Shown here: in pieces, positions 20,133-29,105 of the stretch | Numbering within the stretch: position 1 is the stretch's first letter | Layout of the letters: the number at the start of each line of letters is the position of its first letter | Source of the DNA: Balneolaceae bacterium | Lineage (GTDB): Bacteria; Bacteroidota; Rhodothermia; Balneolales; Balneolaceae | Direction: 5' to 3' | DNA length: 45,818 nucleotides | Assembly (NCBI GenBank): GCA_007694095.1 | Contig: RECI01000191.1 | Location: 1 to 45,818 of the forward strand | Program-made: the position numbers and the translations under genes | The notes under the pieces: generated by a model | Database searches by the model: none | What the model was told of the DNA's origin: nothing | Seen by the model: the letters and a program-made list of their open reading frames with translations, nothing else

Positions 20133-21098
20133 ATGCTGAAAAACAAGACTTTCAAAAGTAAAATCGATCCAATTGCAATGAAGAATCCCGGCAATGCAAC
20201 ATTCAGTACTATCATGGTCTTCATCACTATGATCTTAGTTCTTGCTTCGTGTGAAATCATGAACCAGGAAGAATACACTGAATATGTGGTAGTTGAAGCG
20301 TATGCTGTCGCCAACCGTACACTGCCGAACGTGCAGGTTACCAAAACATCCCCGGTAAATGAGTTTTTTGACCCGGTCAATAATGTATTAATGCTGGCTA
20401 TTGTTCAAATTGTGCTGCTTGATGAAAATGGAAACGATGAGGAGGTGTTTTCATACCGGTTTTCATTTACCGATGGAGGAGTTTTTGTACCGGTAGATAC
20501 CGTATACGTTGTGGAGCCAAGGCGATCTTACCGCCTGGATGTATCTTTTAATGACAGGCCTGAAGTTATCCGTGCTGTAACTACCGTTCCCGATACATTC
20601 AATATCATCAGTGATGTACCGGAATCAGTGGTTTACCAGTCTGAGAATCAGCTCGAGATCACCATCTCTCAGGCTCAGCGACTTGGTTCGCAAAATGTGT
20701 TTGTATTCAGTTCGGTAGCCCTTGAGCCGGAAGAAGAGAATCTTACTCCCTTTTACAAAGCATCCTTTGAAGATGAAAACATTGAATTGGCGGATGTAAT
20801 CATTAATTCCTCCGGGCTCATTAATGAAGGGAATTTTGATATCAACCCTGACGGCACAATTACGCTTCGTTTTCCCTGGATCGGTGTGGCTTTTTATGGA
20901 GAGACACTTGTTGTAACAAGCCTTGTAGACAGAAACGTTAACGATCTGATTCGGTCCCAACAGGTACAGCTTGGGGGTTCTACCCTCTCGCCCGGTGAGA
21001 TCCCCAACCTTATTTACAACGTGGATGGCGGAATCGGAATATTTGGAAGTATTTCAACAGATACCGTGAAAACCGTTTTTAGAAGGCCTGGTTTTTGA
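20133..21098 (+). CDS. DUF4249-type outer-membrane lipoprotein
   Basis: A 321-residue lipoprotein with a clear lipobox, LVLASC (Cys at about residue 40). The mature protein is mostly beta (VVVEAYAVANRTLPNVQVTKTSPVNEFF, LDVSFNDRPEVIRAVTTVPDTFNI) and resembles the DUF4249 family found immediately downstream of TonB-dependent receptors in Bacteroidota. It likely sits at the cell surface as the receptor's accessory. The 9-bp gap to the receptor gene shows co-transcription. The ATG at 20133 follows a GGATGA-like ribosome site; a second in-frame ATG at 20178 would give a more standard signal-peptide length and cannot be excluded. Confidence 0.88.
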   Translation: MLKNKTFKSKIDPIAMKNPGNATFSTIMVFITMILVLASCEIMNQEEYTEYVVVEAYAVANRTLPNVQVTKTSPVNEFFDPVNNVLMLAIVQIVLLDENGNDEEVFSYRFSFTDGGVFVPVDTVYVVEPRRSYRLDVSFNDRPEVIRAVTTVPDTFNIISDVPESVVYQSENQLEITISQAQRLGSQNVFVFSSVALEPEEENLTPFYKASFEDENIELADVIINSSGLINEGNFDINPDGTITLRFPWIGVAFYGETLVVTSLVDRNVNDLIRSQQVQLGGSTLSPGEIPNLIYNVDGGIGIFGSISTDTVKTVFRRPGF

Positions 21099-21517
21099 TA
21101 TTAAACGATTAAAACAGGAGATCGATTAATCACAGATTATAAAATCTGAGAAAGTGAAAGATTTTGAGAGTGATCATCGATTGATGATTCCAGAACACAG
21201 GCATTGCTTTTTATACGTTATATTGTTAGCTCAACTTCCGCAATATGTCAATTAAAGCTTGTAAACGGCTTTTGTAGTTGCTGCAATGGCAGGATTTGCG
21301 TGTCAATTCGTTTCAAGTCTGTTACATCTAAACGTTAGATTGTCAGGTTGGTACCGTTGGGCACATAGATCTCAACAATGAGACCCAAGGGTTGGAATAC
21401 GGAGTTTGCCTTCCATGCGAAGATATGATTATCCGCTCAACGAATCGATCACAGTTGACAGGACATCAGGGGTGGTTTTTCCTATAGGTATGTTCTTCTA
21501 CGTTTCCCATTCTCAAA
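21099..21517. other. Spacer upstream of the transposase element
   Basis: About 420 bp with no open frame worth calling. It contains a small perfect palindrome, ATCTAA-ACG-TTAGAT (21326-21340). I see no other structure I can support. Confidence 0.5.
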
Positions 21518-21616
21518 AGTCCGTTTGCGGACGAGCGATATGGTAACCCAGTGGATTTATCCCTGGGAAAAACCGCACCCTAAATGAGAAAGTGCCGCAG
21601 GCACGGTCGATATTCC
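21518..21616 (+). repeat. Left inverted repeat of the transposase element
   Basis: Contains GTCCG-tttg-CGGAC, then CCCAGTGGATTTATCCCTGGG (arms CCCAG/CTGGG), then GTGCC-gca-GGCAC, ending GGTCGATATTCC. The 24 bases between hairpins 2 and 3 differ from the right copy. Confidence 0.88.
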
Positions 21617-21704
21617 TTCCTTTAAAACCTGTGAAAATTCTTGTAAGGATTAACCGGTTTTTGGTTCATACTTATATACCAAACCAATCATTATAAAACA
21701 TCTC

Positions 21705-22166
21705 ATGGCAAATACCTTTCATCAACTCTATGTCCAAACGGTTTTTCCGGTCAAATACAGAAAAGCTCTCATCCATTCATCATGGAAACCAGAACTCCAG
21801 GCCATTATCGGAAATCTAATTAATGAAACCGGTTGCAAAACTTTCATCATAAACGGGATGGATGATCACATGCATTGCTTATTTGGATTAAAACCGTCGC
21901 TAAGTGTTTCAGATGTCATGAAATCCGTGAAAGCAAAATCTTCGAAATGGATCAATGAGAACGGGTATTTGAGGCGCCGGTTTGAATGGCAGCCAGGCTA
22001 TGGTAGTTTTTCCTACAGTCGCACTGATGTGAATAACGTGTATCATTATATTAGAAGTCAAGCCAAACACCACAGGGGAATGAGTTTTCGGGAGGAGTAT
22101 ATCAGAATGCTGAAAGAGGCTGGGGTGACCGATGAGATACCATATCTCTTTGACGAGTTGAAGTAA
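21705..22166 (+). CDS. tnpA: IS200-like Y1 (HUH) transposase / REP-associated transposase
   Basis: A 153-residue protein of the PF01797 type. The HUH metal-binding motif is HMH within GMDDHMHCLFGLKPS (about residues 50-64). The catalytic tyrosine is in DVNNVYHYIRSQAKHH, in the expected helix with a trailing Gln. Such enzymes cut and rejoin single-stranded DNA at hairpins. Length and the SYSR, FREEY and YLFDEL blocks match transposases widespread in Bacteroidota. It is complete with an ATG start, so it is possibly active. Confidence 0.93.
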   Translation: MANTFHQLYVQTVFPVKYRKALIHSSWKPELQAIIGNLINETGCKTFIINGMDDHMHCLFGLKPSLSVSDVMKSVKAKSSKWINENGYLRRRFEWQPGYGSFSYSRTDVNNVYHYIRSQAKHHRGMSFREEYIRMLKEAGVTDEIPYLFDELK

Positions 22167-22201
22167 GATGGGTGAAACAGTAGTTGCCTGTAATAAAGTT
22201 T

Positions 22202-22302
22202 GGAATATCGACCGTGCCTGACGGCACTTTCGGGGTTTGTGGCCTCTACAATCCCAGGGATAAATCCACTGGGTTACCATATCTTTCGTCCACAAGTGGA
22301 CT
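22202..22302 (-). repeat. Right inverted repeat of the transposase element
   Basis: On the minus strand it reads GTCCA-cttg-TGGAC, the same CCCAG...CTGGG hairpin, a different 25-base linker, then GTGCC-gtca-GGCAC and GGTCGATATTCC. Relative to the left copy, hairpin 1 has G-to-A on one arm and C-to-T on the other, which preserves pairing. Confidence 0.88.
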
Positions 22303-22502
22303 TACATGTGTGTTTTATATTTTAAAAATGACCAGATTTACCTGTAAACGATGATCTCCAGTTGCTAAAGGAAAGCTATTCTGAATAACCTGGTGAATGA
22401 AATATTCTGATCTGCAATTTTGAAATCATCGTTCAATAAGTATTATGTTTGCAGCAACTACATCGCCATTTTATAGTCACAAAGCTAAATTTGCAGTCGA
22501 TC

Positions 22503-23780
22503 TTACAACAGCATGCTCAAAGGATTCTCAATCATCTGCCGCAATGTATTAAGAAATTCCGCAGCTTTCGCACCGTCCACAACCCGGTGATCACTTGATA
22601 GTGTAACTTTCATCCGCTTTCCGGGAACTACTTCGCCATTTTTCACAACAGGCACATCCCTGATAGCACCTACTGCAAGGATACACGCATTGGGCGGATT
22701 GATAATGGCGGTAAACTCCTCGATGCCAAACATTCCGAGATTGCTGATGGTAAATGTGCTGCCTTCCATCTGTTCCGGCTGCAGTTTACGGTCGCGGGCC
22801 AGCCCTGCAAGTTCACGGGTTTCCGAAGAAATTTGCCTGAGTGTTTTCTTATCGGCATGCCGGATTACCGGTGTCATCAGCCCTTCATCAATTGCAACAG
22901 CAACGGCAACATTAACATCGCCATGTTTACGAATTACATCATCAAGCCAGGATGAATTTACAGCAGGATGTCTCCTCAATGCTGAGGCACACGCCTTAAC
23001 AACAATATCATTGAAGCTGATTTTTACATCACTGATTTTATTTAAACCTTCCCTTGCGGCGATTGCAGCTTCCATATCTATATCGATTGTTTCATAGAAA
23101 TGGGGGTTTGTGAATTTACTCTCTGAAAGCCTTCTCGCAATCGTCTTTCTCATTTGTGTAATTTTCACATCCTCAGATTCTTCAGAGGCATAAGAAATAG
23201 AAGGTGCAGCAGGTTTTTTCGTTTCCGGCTTATAATTTTCAATATCCTTTTTAACAATCCTGCCGTCAGGCCCTGATCCTTTAACTTTCTGGAGTTCAAT
23301 CCCTTTTTCTTCTGCGATTTTACGGGCAAGCGGGGATGCCTTGATGCGCCCATCGCCGGAATCTGCAGGTTCAGAGCTGCTTTTTTTCTCACTGATGTCA
23401 TCCAAAATCGGGTCAAATTCTTCTTTATCTCCTGAATCTTCTTTTGACTCTTTGTTCTCTTTCTTTTCTTCTTTCTTATCAGGTGCAGTGTCTTTTCCGG
23501 CTGGGTCACCTGAATCTTCAAGCAAGCCACTGATGTCTTCCCCTTCTTCTCCAATAATGGCCATTGTGCCACCCAATGGCACGGCATCTCCTTCTGCAAC
23601 TAGTATCTTTAAAACGGTGCCGCTGTCAAATACCTCAACTTCCATGGTGGCTTTATCGGTTTCTACTTCGGCAATCACATCGCCGGAATTTACCTTATCA
23701 CCTTCCTTAACATTCCATTTCGCGATAATCCCTTCTTCCATGGTGTCGCTAAGCTTGGGCATCTCAATTTTTTCAGCCAT
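22503..23780 (-). CDS. pdhC: Pyruvate dehydrogenase E2, dihydrolipoamide acetyltransferase
   Basis: A 425-residue E2 with one lipoyl domain (1-78, lipoylated Lys43 in ETDKATMEV), an E3/E1-binding domain (about 147-182, KASPLARKIAEEKGIEL...GRIVKKDI) and the trimer-forming acyltransferase core. The catalytic SSDHRVVDG (His398, Asp402) is intact. The linker between lipoyl and binding domains is highly charged and acidic (many E, D, K, S) rather than the Ala/Pro-rich hinge of many E2s. It transfers the acetyl group to CoA. It lies downstream of pdhA and pdhB on the same strand, separated from pdhB by ~300 bp of repeats, so it may have its own promoter. No E3 gene is in the window. Confidence 0.96.
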   Translation of the reverse strand: MAEKIEMPKLSDTMEEGIIAKWNVKEGDKVNSGDVIAEVETDKATMEVEVFDSGTVLKILVAEGDAVPLGGTMAIIGEEGEDISGLLEDSGDPAGKDTAPDKKEEKKENKESKEDSGDKEEFDPILDDISEKKSSSEPADSGDGRIKASPLARKIAEEKGIELQKVKGSGPDGRIVKKDIENYKPETKKPAAPSISYASEESEDVKITQMRKTIARRLSESKFTNPHFYETIDIDMEAAIAAREGLNKISDVKISFNDIVVKACASALRRHPAVNSSWLDDVIRKHGDVNVAVAVAIDEGLMTPVIRHADKKTLRQISSETRELAGLARDRKLQPEQMEGSTFTISNLGMFGIEEFTAIINPPNACILAVGAIRDVPVVKNGEVVPGKRMKVTLSSDHRVVDGAKAAEFLNTLRQMIENPLSMLL

Positions 23781-23850
23781 AATTTTTTAATTCTTCAATG
23801 TTTATTTTGCGTCAATAGTGGATAACCTGTCACCCGAACGTTACTAATTG

Positions 23851-23884
23851 AAAAGTGAAAAGTGAAAAGACAAAAGTGAAAAGT
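23851..23884. repeat. (GTGAAAA)n heptamer array 2
   Basis: AAAAGTG units with one interruption (AGACAAAAGTG). It is in inverted orientation to array 3, about 160 bp away, so the two bracket the pdhB-pdhC spacer. Confidence 0.9.
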
Positions 23885-23996
23885 ACTATGATGATTCACA
23901 ATAATCCAATTAATGAATACTATTCCAGTTTTAATATCCTGCGACCGCTATTCCGGTCTGTGATGATATTGGTTTTCAAATTACACTCAAATACAA

Positions 23997-24042
23997 CGTT
24001 CAACTCTGCCAGGTGGCGGAAAAGCACCGCCACTCTTGCAGG
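23997..24042 (+). repeat. Direct repeat-hairpin-direct repeat element, copy b
   Basis: ACTCTGCCAGG (24003-24013) and ACTCTTGCAGG (24032-24042) flank a perfect 7-bp stem, GTGGCGG/CCGCCAC, with a 7-base loop. The lead-in is CGTTCA. It is followed directly by TTTCAC and array 3. Confidence 0.88.
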
Positions 24043-24080
24043 TTTCACTTTTCACTTTTCACTTTTCACTTTTCACTTTT
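24043..24080. repeat. (TTTTCAC)n heptamer array 3
   Basis: Five units (the first lacking one T) plus a trailing TTTT. It ends 3 bp from the TAA stop codon of pdhB (24084-24086). Confidence 0.92.
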
Positions 24081-24083
24081 GCA

Positions 24084-25067
24084 TTAATTCCGGTATGTTA
24101 CTGCATTTACTGCATCAATTACCCGTTTTGCATCTGGCAGCCAGAGGTCAAACAGGTTTTTGGCAAAAGGTGCATGCACATCCGGAAGTGTGACTCTGCG
24201 AACAGGGGCATCCAGATAATCAAAGGCTTCACGCTGAATTATAAATCCCGCTTCAGCTGCCATTCCGCCATATGGATGTGCTTCATCTACAATCACACAA
24301 CGGTTGGTTTTCTTCACGGATTGGATAATCGTATCCATATCGAGCGGTTTGATGGTACGGGGATCAATGAGTTCCATTTCCACACCATCTTTTGCAAGCT
24401 CTGCGGCAGCTTTTTTTGCCACATGATACATCTTGCCAGATGCAATTACAGTTACATCGTCACCTTCTCTTTTAACTTTTGCTTTGCCTATGGGAATGAT
24501 GTAATCTTCCTCATCGGATACTTCCCCTTTCATACCGTACATCTGTTCCGATTCCATAAATATCACCGGATCTTCACACCTGATAGCCGATTTGAGCAGG
24601 CCTTTTGCGTCATCCGGTTCAGAAGGATATATCACCACAAGCCCCGGGAAGTGTGCATACATCGAATCGTAAGCCACGGAATGGGTTGCAGCGAGCTGAC
24701 CTGCAGAAGCATTCGGCCCCCTGAAGACGATAGGTACACTAGCCTGCCCGCCAAGCATGTAGCGAATTTTTGAAGCATGGTTTAGTATCTGGTCAGCAGC
24801 AAGTACAGCAAAATTAAATGTCATAAACTCGACTATAGGGCGAAGGCCTTTCATAGCAGCTCCAACACCAATACCCGAAAAACCGAGTTCGGAAATGGGT
24901 GTATCAATAACCCGTTTAAAGCCATATTTATCAAGCAGGCCTTCTGTAACTTTATAGGCACCGTTATACTCTGCAACTTCTTCACCCATGATGAATACAT
25001 TTTCATCGCGGTCCATTTCTTCATCAATTGCCTGTAAAAGTGCTTCTCTGAATTGTAATACAGCCAT
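24084..25067 (-). CDS. pdhB: Pyruvate dehydrogenase E1 component, beta subunit
   Basis: A 327-residue E1-beta of normal length. Typical blocks are LQFREALLQAIDEEMDRDENVFIMGEEVA, TPISELGFSGIGVGAAMKGLRPIVEFMTFNF, the FRGPNASAGQLAATHS loop, and VIVDEAHPYGGMAAEAGF near the C-terminus. Together with E1-alpha it decarboxylates pyruvate with thiamine diphosphate and loads the lipoyl arm of E2. It starts 46 bp after pdhA on the same strand. Confidence 0.96.
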   Translation of the reverse strand: MAVLQFREALLQAIDEEMDRDENVFIMGEEVAEYNGAYKVTEGLLDKYGFKRVIDTPISELGFSGIGVGAAMKGLRPIVEFMTFNFAVLAADQILNHASKIRYMLGGQASVPIVFRGPNASAGQLAATHSVAYDSMYAHFPGLVVIYPSEPDDAKGLLKSAIRCEDPVIFMESEQMYGMKGEVSDEEDYIIPIGKAKVKREGDDVTVIASGKMYHVAKKAAAELAKDGVEMELIDPRTIKPLDMDTIIQSVKKTNRCVIVDEAHPYGGMAAEAGFIIQREAFDYLDAPVRRVTLPDVHAPFAKNLFDLWLPDAKRVIDAVNAVTYRN

Positions 25068-25113
25068 TCGTAAATAGGTTAATTAATTAAAACGTTATTC
25101 TTTTTCCAGGTTA

Positions 25114-26211
25114 TTACCTGTCGTGGAAATATGGAGTTCCGGCAAACATATCTTCGTACAGCTCTTCCGGTTCCGGGAATGGTGATTTCTCAGCAAAGTC
25201 GATCGATTCGAGAACTTCCTGCTCAATTTCCTCCTGTATGGACTCCAGTTCTTTTTCTTTCAGGATTTTTTCATCCAGAATGTAGGTTTTCATCCGTTCA
25301 ACCGGATCTGTTTTTTGATACTCCTCCAGTTCCTGCTTTGTACGGTATTTTTGCGGATCGGACATGGAATGCCCCCGATACCTGTATGTTCTGATTTCGA
25401 TGAAATAGGGTATACTGTTTTCGCGGACGTCATCCGCAATTTTTTTCATATTTTCATATACGGTAAAAGCATCCATGCCGTTAAACATCGCGCTTTTCAT
25501 TCCATAGCCATTGGCCCGTTCATAAATTTCACCAACTGTATGGCGGTGTGCAGCGGTTCCCATGGAGTATCCGTTGTTCTCTACAACAAAAATACATGGC
25601 AACTTCCATAATTGAGCCATATTCAGTGTTTCGTGTAAGGAACCCTGGTCAACTGCACCATCGCCAAAAAAGCAGCACGAAATTTCTCCATTGCCTTTAT
25701 ATTTATTGGCAAAGGCCAGCCCTGCGGCAATAGGAATATGGCCTCCTACGATGCCATGGCCACCCCAGAAATGATTTTCTGCTTTGGCGAAATGCATGGA
25801 GCCCCCTTTACCTTTAGAACATCCGGTTGCTTTGCCAAAGAGTTCCGCCATTCCCTCATTCGCTGTAATGCCGCGAACCAGTCCCCAGCCATGATCCCGG
25901 TATGCCGTGATGATATCATCGCGATCATCAAGGGCATAAACTGTACCTGTTGAGATTGCTTCCTGGCCAATATATAAATGGAGGAAACCGCCAAACTTTC
26001 CTTTTTGATACATCTGCATGGCACGTTCTTCAAACCGGCGCTGCAAATACATCTGCCTGAACATGCCGACTACATCATCATCAGAAAGCCCTAAACTTTT
26101 ATGTTTCTTCTTGGTTACAGGAGGCAGTTCAACTGATTTCTCAACTCTTCCATTACTGTCGTAATTCAGCCCAATTGGTGTAAATATGGCTTCATGCTTA
26201 TTTTTCGACAT
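25114..26211 (-). CDS. pdhA: Pyruvate dehydrogenase E1 component, alpha subunit
   Basis: A 365-residue E1-alpha. The thiamine-diphosphate motif is clear: GDGAVDQGSLHETLNMAQLWK...VENN. GKGGSMHF, the GGHGIVGGHIPIAAG block and the phosphorylation-loop region TYRYRGHSMSDP(QKYRTKQE) are also present. Together with pdhB it makes the heterotetrameric E1. It lies 92 bp downstream of alaS on the same strand and may be read from the same transcript. An alternative 2-oxoacid specificity (branched-chain) cannot be fully excluded from sequence, but PDH is favoured. Confidence 0.94.
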   Translation of the reverse strand: MSKNKHEAIFTPIGLNYDSNGRVEKSVELPPVTKKKHKSLGLSDDDVVGMFRQMYLQRRFEERAMQMYQKGKFGGFLHLYIGQEAISTGTVYALDDRDDIITAYRDHGWGLVRGITANEGMAELFGKATGCSKGKGGSMHFAKAENHFWGGHGIVGGHIPIAAGLAFANKYKGNGEISCCFFGDGAVDQGSLHETLNMAQLWKLPCIFVVENNGYSMGTAAHRHTVGEIYERANGYGMKSAMFNGMDAFTVYENMKKIADDVRENSIPYFIEIRTYRYRGHSMSDPQKYRTKQELEEYQKTDPVERMKTYILDEKILKEKELESIQEEIEQEVLESIDFAEKSPFPEPEELYEDMFAGTPYFHDR

Positions 26212-26303
26212 AGCTTACATTAAAAGATTCGTTTTCTTTTTTTCTAGAAGTTGAAAAAGATACCCAAAATTTCAGAAATTTACAGATTAGTAACAGTATG
26301 AAT

Positions 26304-28964
26304 TTACAACTTGTAACCGGCCACCCATTCTGATGCAGCTTTAAAGGCCTCCTCGATTTTATCCGGAAATCGTCCGCCGGCAGTTGCAAGGTTTGGCTGC
26401 CCCCCTCCACCACCGCCAACAGTTCGTCCCAGAACAGAAACAAGATCGCCTGCTTTCAATCCTTTTGAGATAAGATCGTCAGTAACAGCTGCCATAATAT
26501 ATACCTTATCGGCTTCATAATCAGAAGATGCCAGTACGAACACACTATTCCCTTTTACCTTCTGAAGGGCATCATAACCCATTTTTTTCAGGGAGTCCAT
26601 TGTTCCCTCTTCTATATTGGCACTGAATAATTTGACTCCTCCAATATCTTTGCCATTCATCAAAATACGATCCAACTCACCGGCTGACTGCTGCTGCTGT
26701 ATTTTGCTGAGTTCTTTTTCCAGGGAACGGTTCTTATCGATTAATTCCTGAATACCTTTCAATGGATCTTTTTGTATGCCAATCAATTCTTTGATGTGGT
26801 TTAAAAGATCTTTTTCCTGTCTCAGGTAGGCATCGGCACTCTTTCCGGTTATGGCTTCAACACGCCTGATGCCTGCAGCGACGGATGTTTCTTGTATGAA
26901 CCGGAAATAACCTATCTGCCCTGTTGCATTCACATGGGTGCCTCCGCAAAGTTCAACCGAATAAGAAGGGTCGAATGTGATGACCCGCACACGTTCACCA
27001 TATTTTTCCCCAAACAGCATCATCGCTCCGCGACTTTTTGCCTCATCGATCGATATATAGCGCTCTTCAAGCAGCGGAATATTTTCCATGATTTTTTCAT
27101 TCACCCGCATCTCGATTTTTTCGAGATCATCTAACGTAACTGCTTCGTAGTGGGAAAAATCGAACCGAAGCCTGTCGGGTGCAACCAGCGAACCTTTTTG
27201 TACAACATGCTTTCCGAGCACTTCCCTTAAAGCGGCATGCATGATATGAGTGGCCGAATGGTGCTTTTCAATTTCAGCCCGCCGTTCTGCATCCACCCTG
27301 GCAATCCATGATCCTGAAAGATCGCCGGGAATATTGTCCGCAAAATGAACCTGTCCATCTGTTGTTTTTTGTACATCGGTGATTTTGACTTTTATATCGC
27401 CTTTTTCGAGGATCCCGGTATCTGCAACCTGTCCGCCAGCTTCGGCATAAAACGGGCTTTTATCAAAAATCAGTAGATTCCGGCCATCTTTAAAGCCTGA
27501 AGCCCTGACTTTTACTTCCGTTTCCAATTCGTCATAACCTGTAAATACAAAATCTCCCTCAGTGAGTATATTCCACTCAATACCTGCAGAGCTTTTTGCA
27601 GAAAATTTTCCTGAGGCCCTGGCGCGTTCTTTTTGTTCTTGCATCAACCTGTTAAATCCGGCTTCATCCACATCAATGCCTTTTTCACGGGCCATAAGCT
27701 GCGTGAGATCAATCGGGAAACCGTAGGTATCATGAAGCTTGAATGCTTCCTCACCTGAGATGCTACCTCCTTCTTCTGCCATTGTATTAAAGAGCTCGAT
27801 ACCTTGGCCAAGTGTGTTTAAAAAGCTTTTTTCCTCCGATAAAATTACATTTTGCACATATTCTTTCTGCGAATCAAGCTCATGGAATATATGTTTGAAC
27901 TGTGCGGCCAGTACAGGAACCAGGCTTGCCATAAACGGCTCTTTGAACCCCAGCCTGTCCCAGCCGTATCTTACTGCCCGCCGTAAAATTCTTCGAACTA
28001 CGTACCCACGCCCTTCGTTTGACGGGGAAGCACCGTCTGCAATTGAGAAGCTCACGGCACGAATATGATCGGCAATCACCCTCATCGCGATATCAGTATC
28101 CTCTTGAGCACCGTACGAAATACCGGACAGGGCTGCTATTTCTTCAATCACCGGCTGGAATATGTCGGTATCGTAATTGGAAGTTTTCCCCTGGATCACT
28201 GCGCAAATGCGCTCAAAACCCATTCCTGTGTCAACATGCCTGGCGGGGAGTTTTTCGAGTGAACCATCCGCTTTCCGGTTGAACTGGATAAAAACAAGGT
28301 TCCAGATTTCCATTACCCGCGGATCGTCTTTGTTTACGAGGGTGGCACCGGGCACTTTCTTCCTCTCCTCTTCCGGGCGCAAATCGATATGAATTTCGGA
28401 ACACGGGCCGCACGGGCCTGTTTCTCCCATTTCCCAAAAGTTATCTTTTTTCCCGAAAGCCAGTACATGATCATGGTTGATCGTTGTTTTTGACTTCCAA
28501 AGGTCAATGGCTTCCTGGTCGATAGGAAGGCCTTCCTTTTGATTTCCCTCAAATACGGTAGCATACAGCCGGTCTGGTTCAAGCCCCCAGCGCTCAACAA
28601 GGAGTTCCCAGGCCCATTCGATGGCCTCCTCTTTAAAATAATCTCCGAATGACCAGTTCCCGAGCATTTCGAACAACGTATGATGATATGTATCATGTCC
28701 CACTTCTTCGAGGTCGTTGTGTTTTCCGCTTACACGGATACATTTTTGGGTATCCGCTGCTCTCTTCCAGATTCTGCCGCCCTCTGTAAGTCCCTCCTGC
28801 TCTCCGAGGAAAACTGCTTTAAACTGATTCATTCCGGCATTTGTAAATAGAAGTGTGGGATCATCTTTTGGTACAACGGGTGCACTATCCACAATGAGGT
28901 GATCTTTTTCCTTAAAAAAATCGAGGAACTCGTTTCGAATCTGGTCAGAAGTTTTCGTCGGCAT
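26304..28964 (-). CDS. alaS: Alanine-tRNA ligase
   Basis: A full-length 886-residue AlaRS. The catalytic core begins RNEFLDFFKEKDHLIVDSAPVVP and includes the motif 2 region LFTNAGMNQFK. The editing domain keeps its zinc/catalytic motifs HHSATHIMHAAL and CGGTHV. The C-terminal DHHA1-type domain ends with a glycine run (VGGGGGGQPNLATAGG). It charges tRNA-Ala and clears mischarged Ser/Gly. It is divergent from the DUF502 gene across 141 bp. It heads the minus-strand run into pdhA. Confidence 0.98.
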   Translation of the reverse strand: MPTKTSDQIRNEFLDFFKEKDHLIVDSAPVVPKDDPTLLFTNAGMNQFKAVFLGEQEGLTEGGRIWKRAADTQKCIRVSGKHNDLEEVGHDTYHHTLFEMLGNWSFGDYFKEEAIEWAWELLVERWGLEPDRLYATVFEGNQKEGLPIDQEAIDLWKSKTTINHDHVLAFGKKDNFWEMGETGPCGPCSEIHIDLRPEEERKKVPGATLVNKDDPRVMEIWNLVFIQFNRKADGSLEKLPARHVDTGMGFERICAVIQGKTSNYDTDIFQPVIEEIAALSGISYGAQEDTDIAMRVIADHIRAVSFSIADGASPSNEGRGYVVRRILRRAVRYGWDRLGFKEPFMASLVPVLAAQFKHIFHELDSQKEYVQNVILSEEKSFLNTLGQGIELFNTMAEEGGSISGEEAFKLHDTYGFPIDLTQLMAREKGIDVDEAGFNRLMQEQKERARASGKFSAKSSAGIEWNILTEGDFVFTGYDELETEVKVRASGFKDGRNLLIFDKSPFYAEAGGQVADTGILEKGDIKVKITDVQKTTDGQVHFADNIPGDLSGSWIARVDAERRAEIEKHHSATHIMHAALREVLGKHVVQKGSLVAPDRLRFDFSHYEAVTLDDLEKIEMRVNEKIMENIPLLEERYISIDEAKSRGAMMLFGEKYGERVRVITFDPSYSVELCGGTHVNATGQIGYFRFIQETSVAAGIRRVEAITGKSADAYLRQEKDLLNHIKELIGIQKDPLKGIQELIDKNRSLEKELSKIQQQQSAGELDRILMNGKDIGGVKLFSANIEEGTMDSLKKMGYDALQKVKGNSVFVLASSDYEADKVYIMAAVTDDLISKGLKAGDLVSVLGRTVGGGGGGQPNLATAGGRFPDKIEEAFKAASEWVAGYKL

Positions 28965-29105
28965 GTGTTGGTTTAAATCAAATTCAATATTTATGAAAGC
29001 TTAATAAAATATGGAATTTTGATCAGAACCTCATCCAAAAAGGAGAATCAACAGTTATGAAATTGTTCTTTATCTTTAAAGAAAACCATTTACATATTTG
29101 ATTAT

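Larger units (their letters stand above)
21518..22302 (+). mobile_element. Small transposase element bounded by ~100-bp hairpin-rich inverted repeats
   Basis: A 785-bp unit. Its left end (21518-21616) and the reverse complement of its right end (22202-22302) match over almost their whole length. Both carry three hairpins in the same order: GTCC-stem, CCCAG...CTGGG and GTGCC...GGCAC. The single gene inside is a Y1 (HUH) transposase. The layout is like a RAYT gene flanked by inverted REPs rather than a standard IS200 with unlike end hairpins. Confidence 0.8.
23781..24083. other. Repeat-filled spacer between pdhB and pdhC
   Basis: This 303-bp gap interrupts an otherwise compact pdh unit. It holds heptamer array 2, a direct repeat-hairpin-direct repeat element and heptamer array 3. 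The last ends 3 bp before the pdhB stop codon. No gene is seen. Confidence 0.7.

Noticed and set aside
21326-21340. Possible second attC-like site in the spacer before the transposase element
   Set aside because: ATCTAA-ACG-TTAGAT is only a short local palindrome; no matching R/L box lies at attC distance.
24043-24080. Possible CRISPR array
   Set aside because: Units are 7 bp in direct tandem with no spacers; it is a simple repeat.
24036-24773. 245-codon open frame antisense to pdhB
   Set aside because: It starts in the TTTTCAC array (hence its repeated SLFTFHF residues) and then shadows pdhB.
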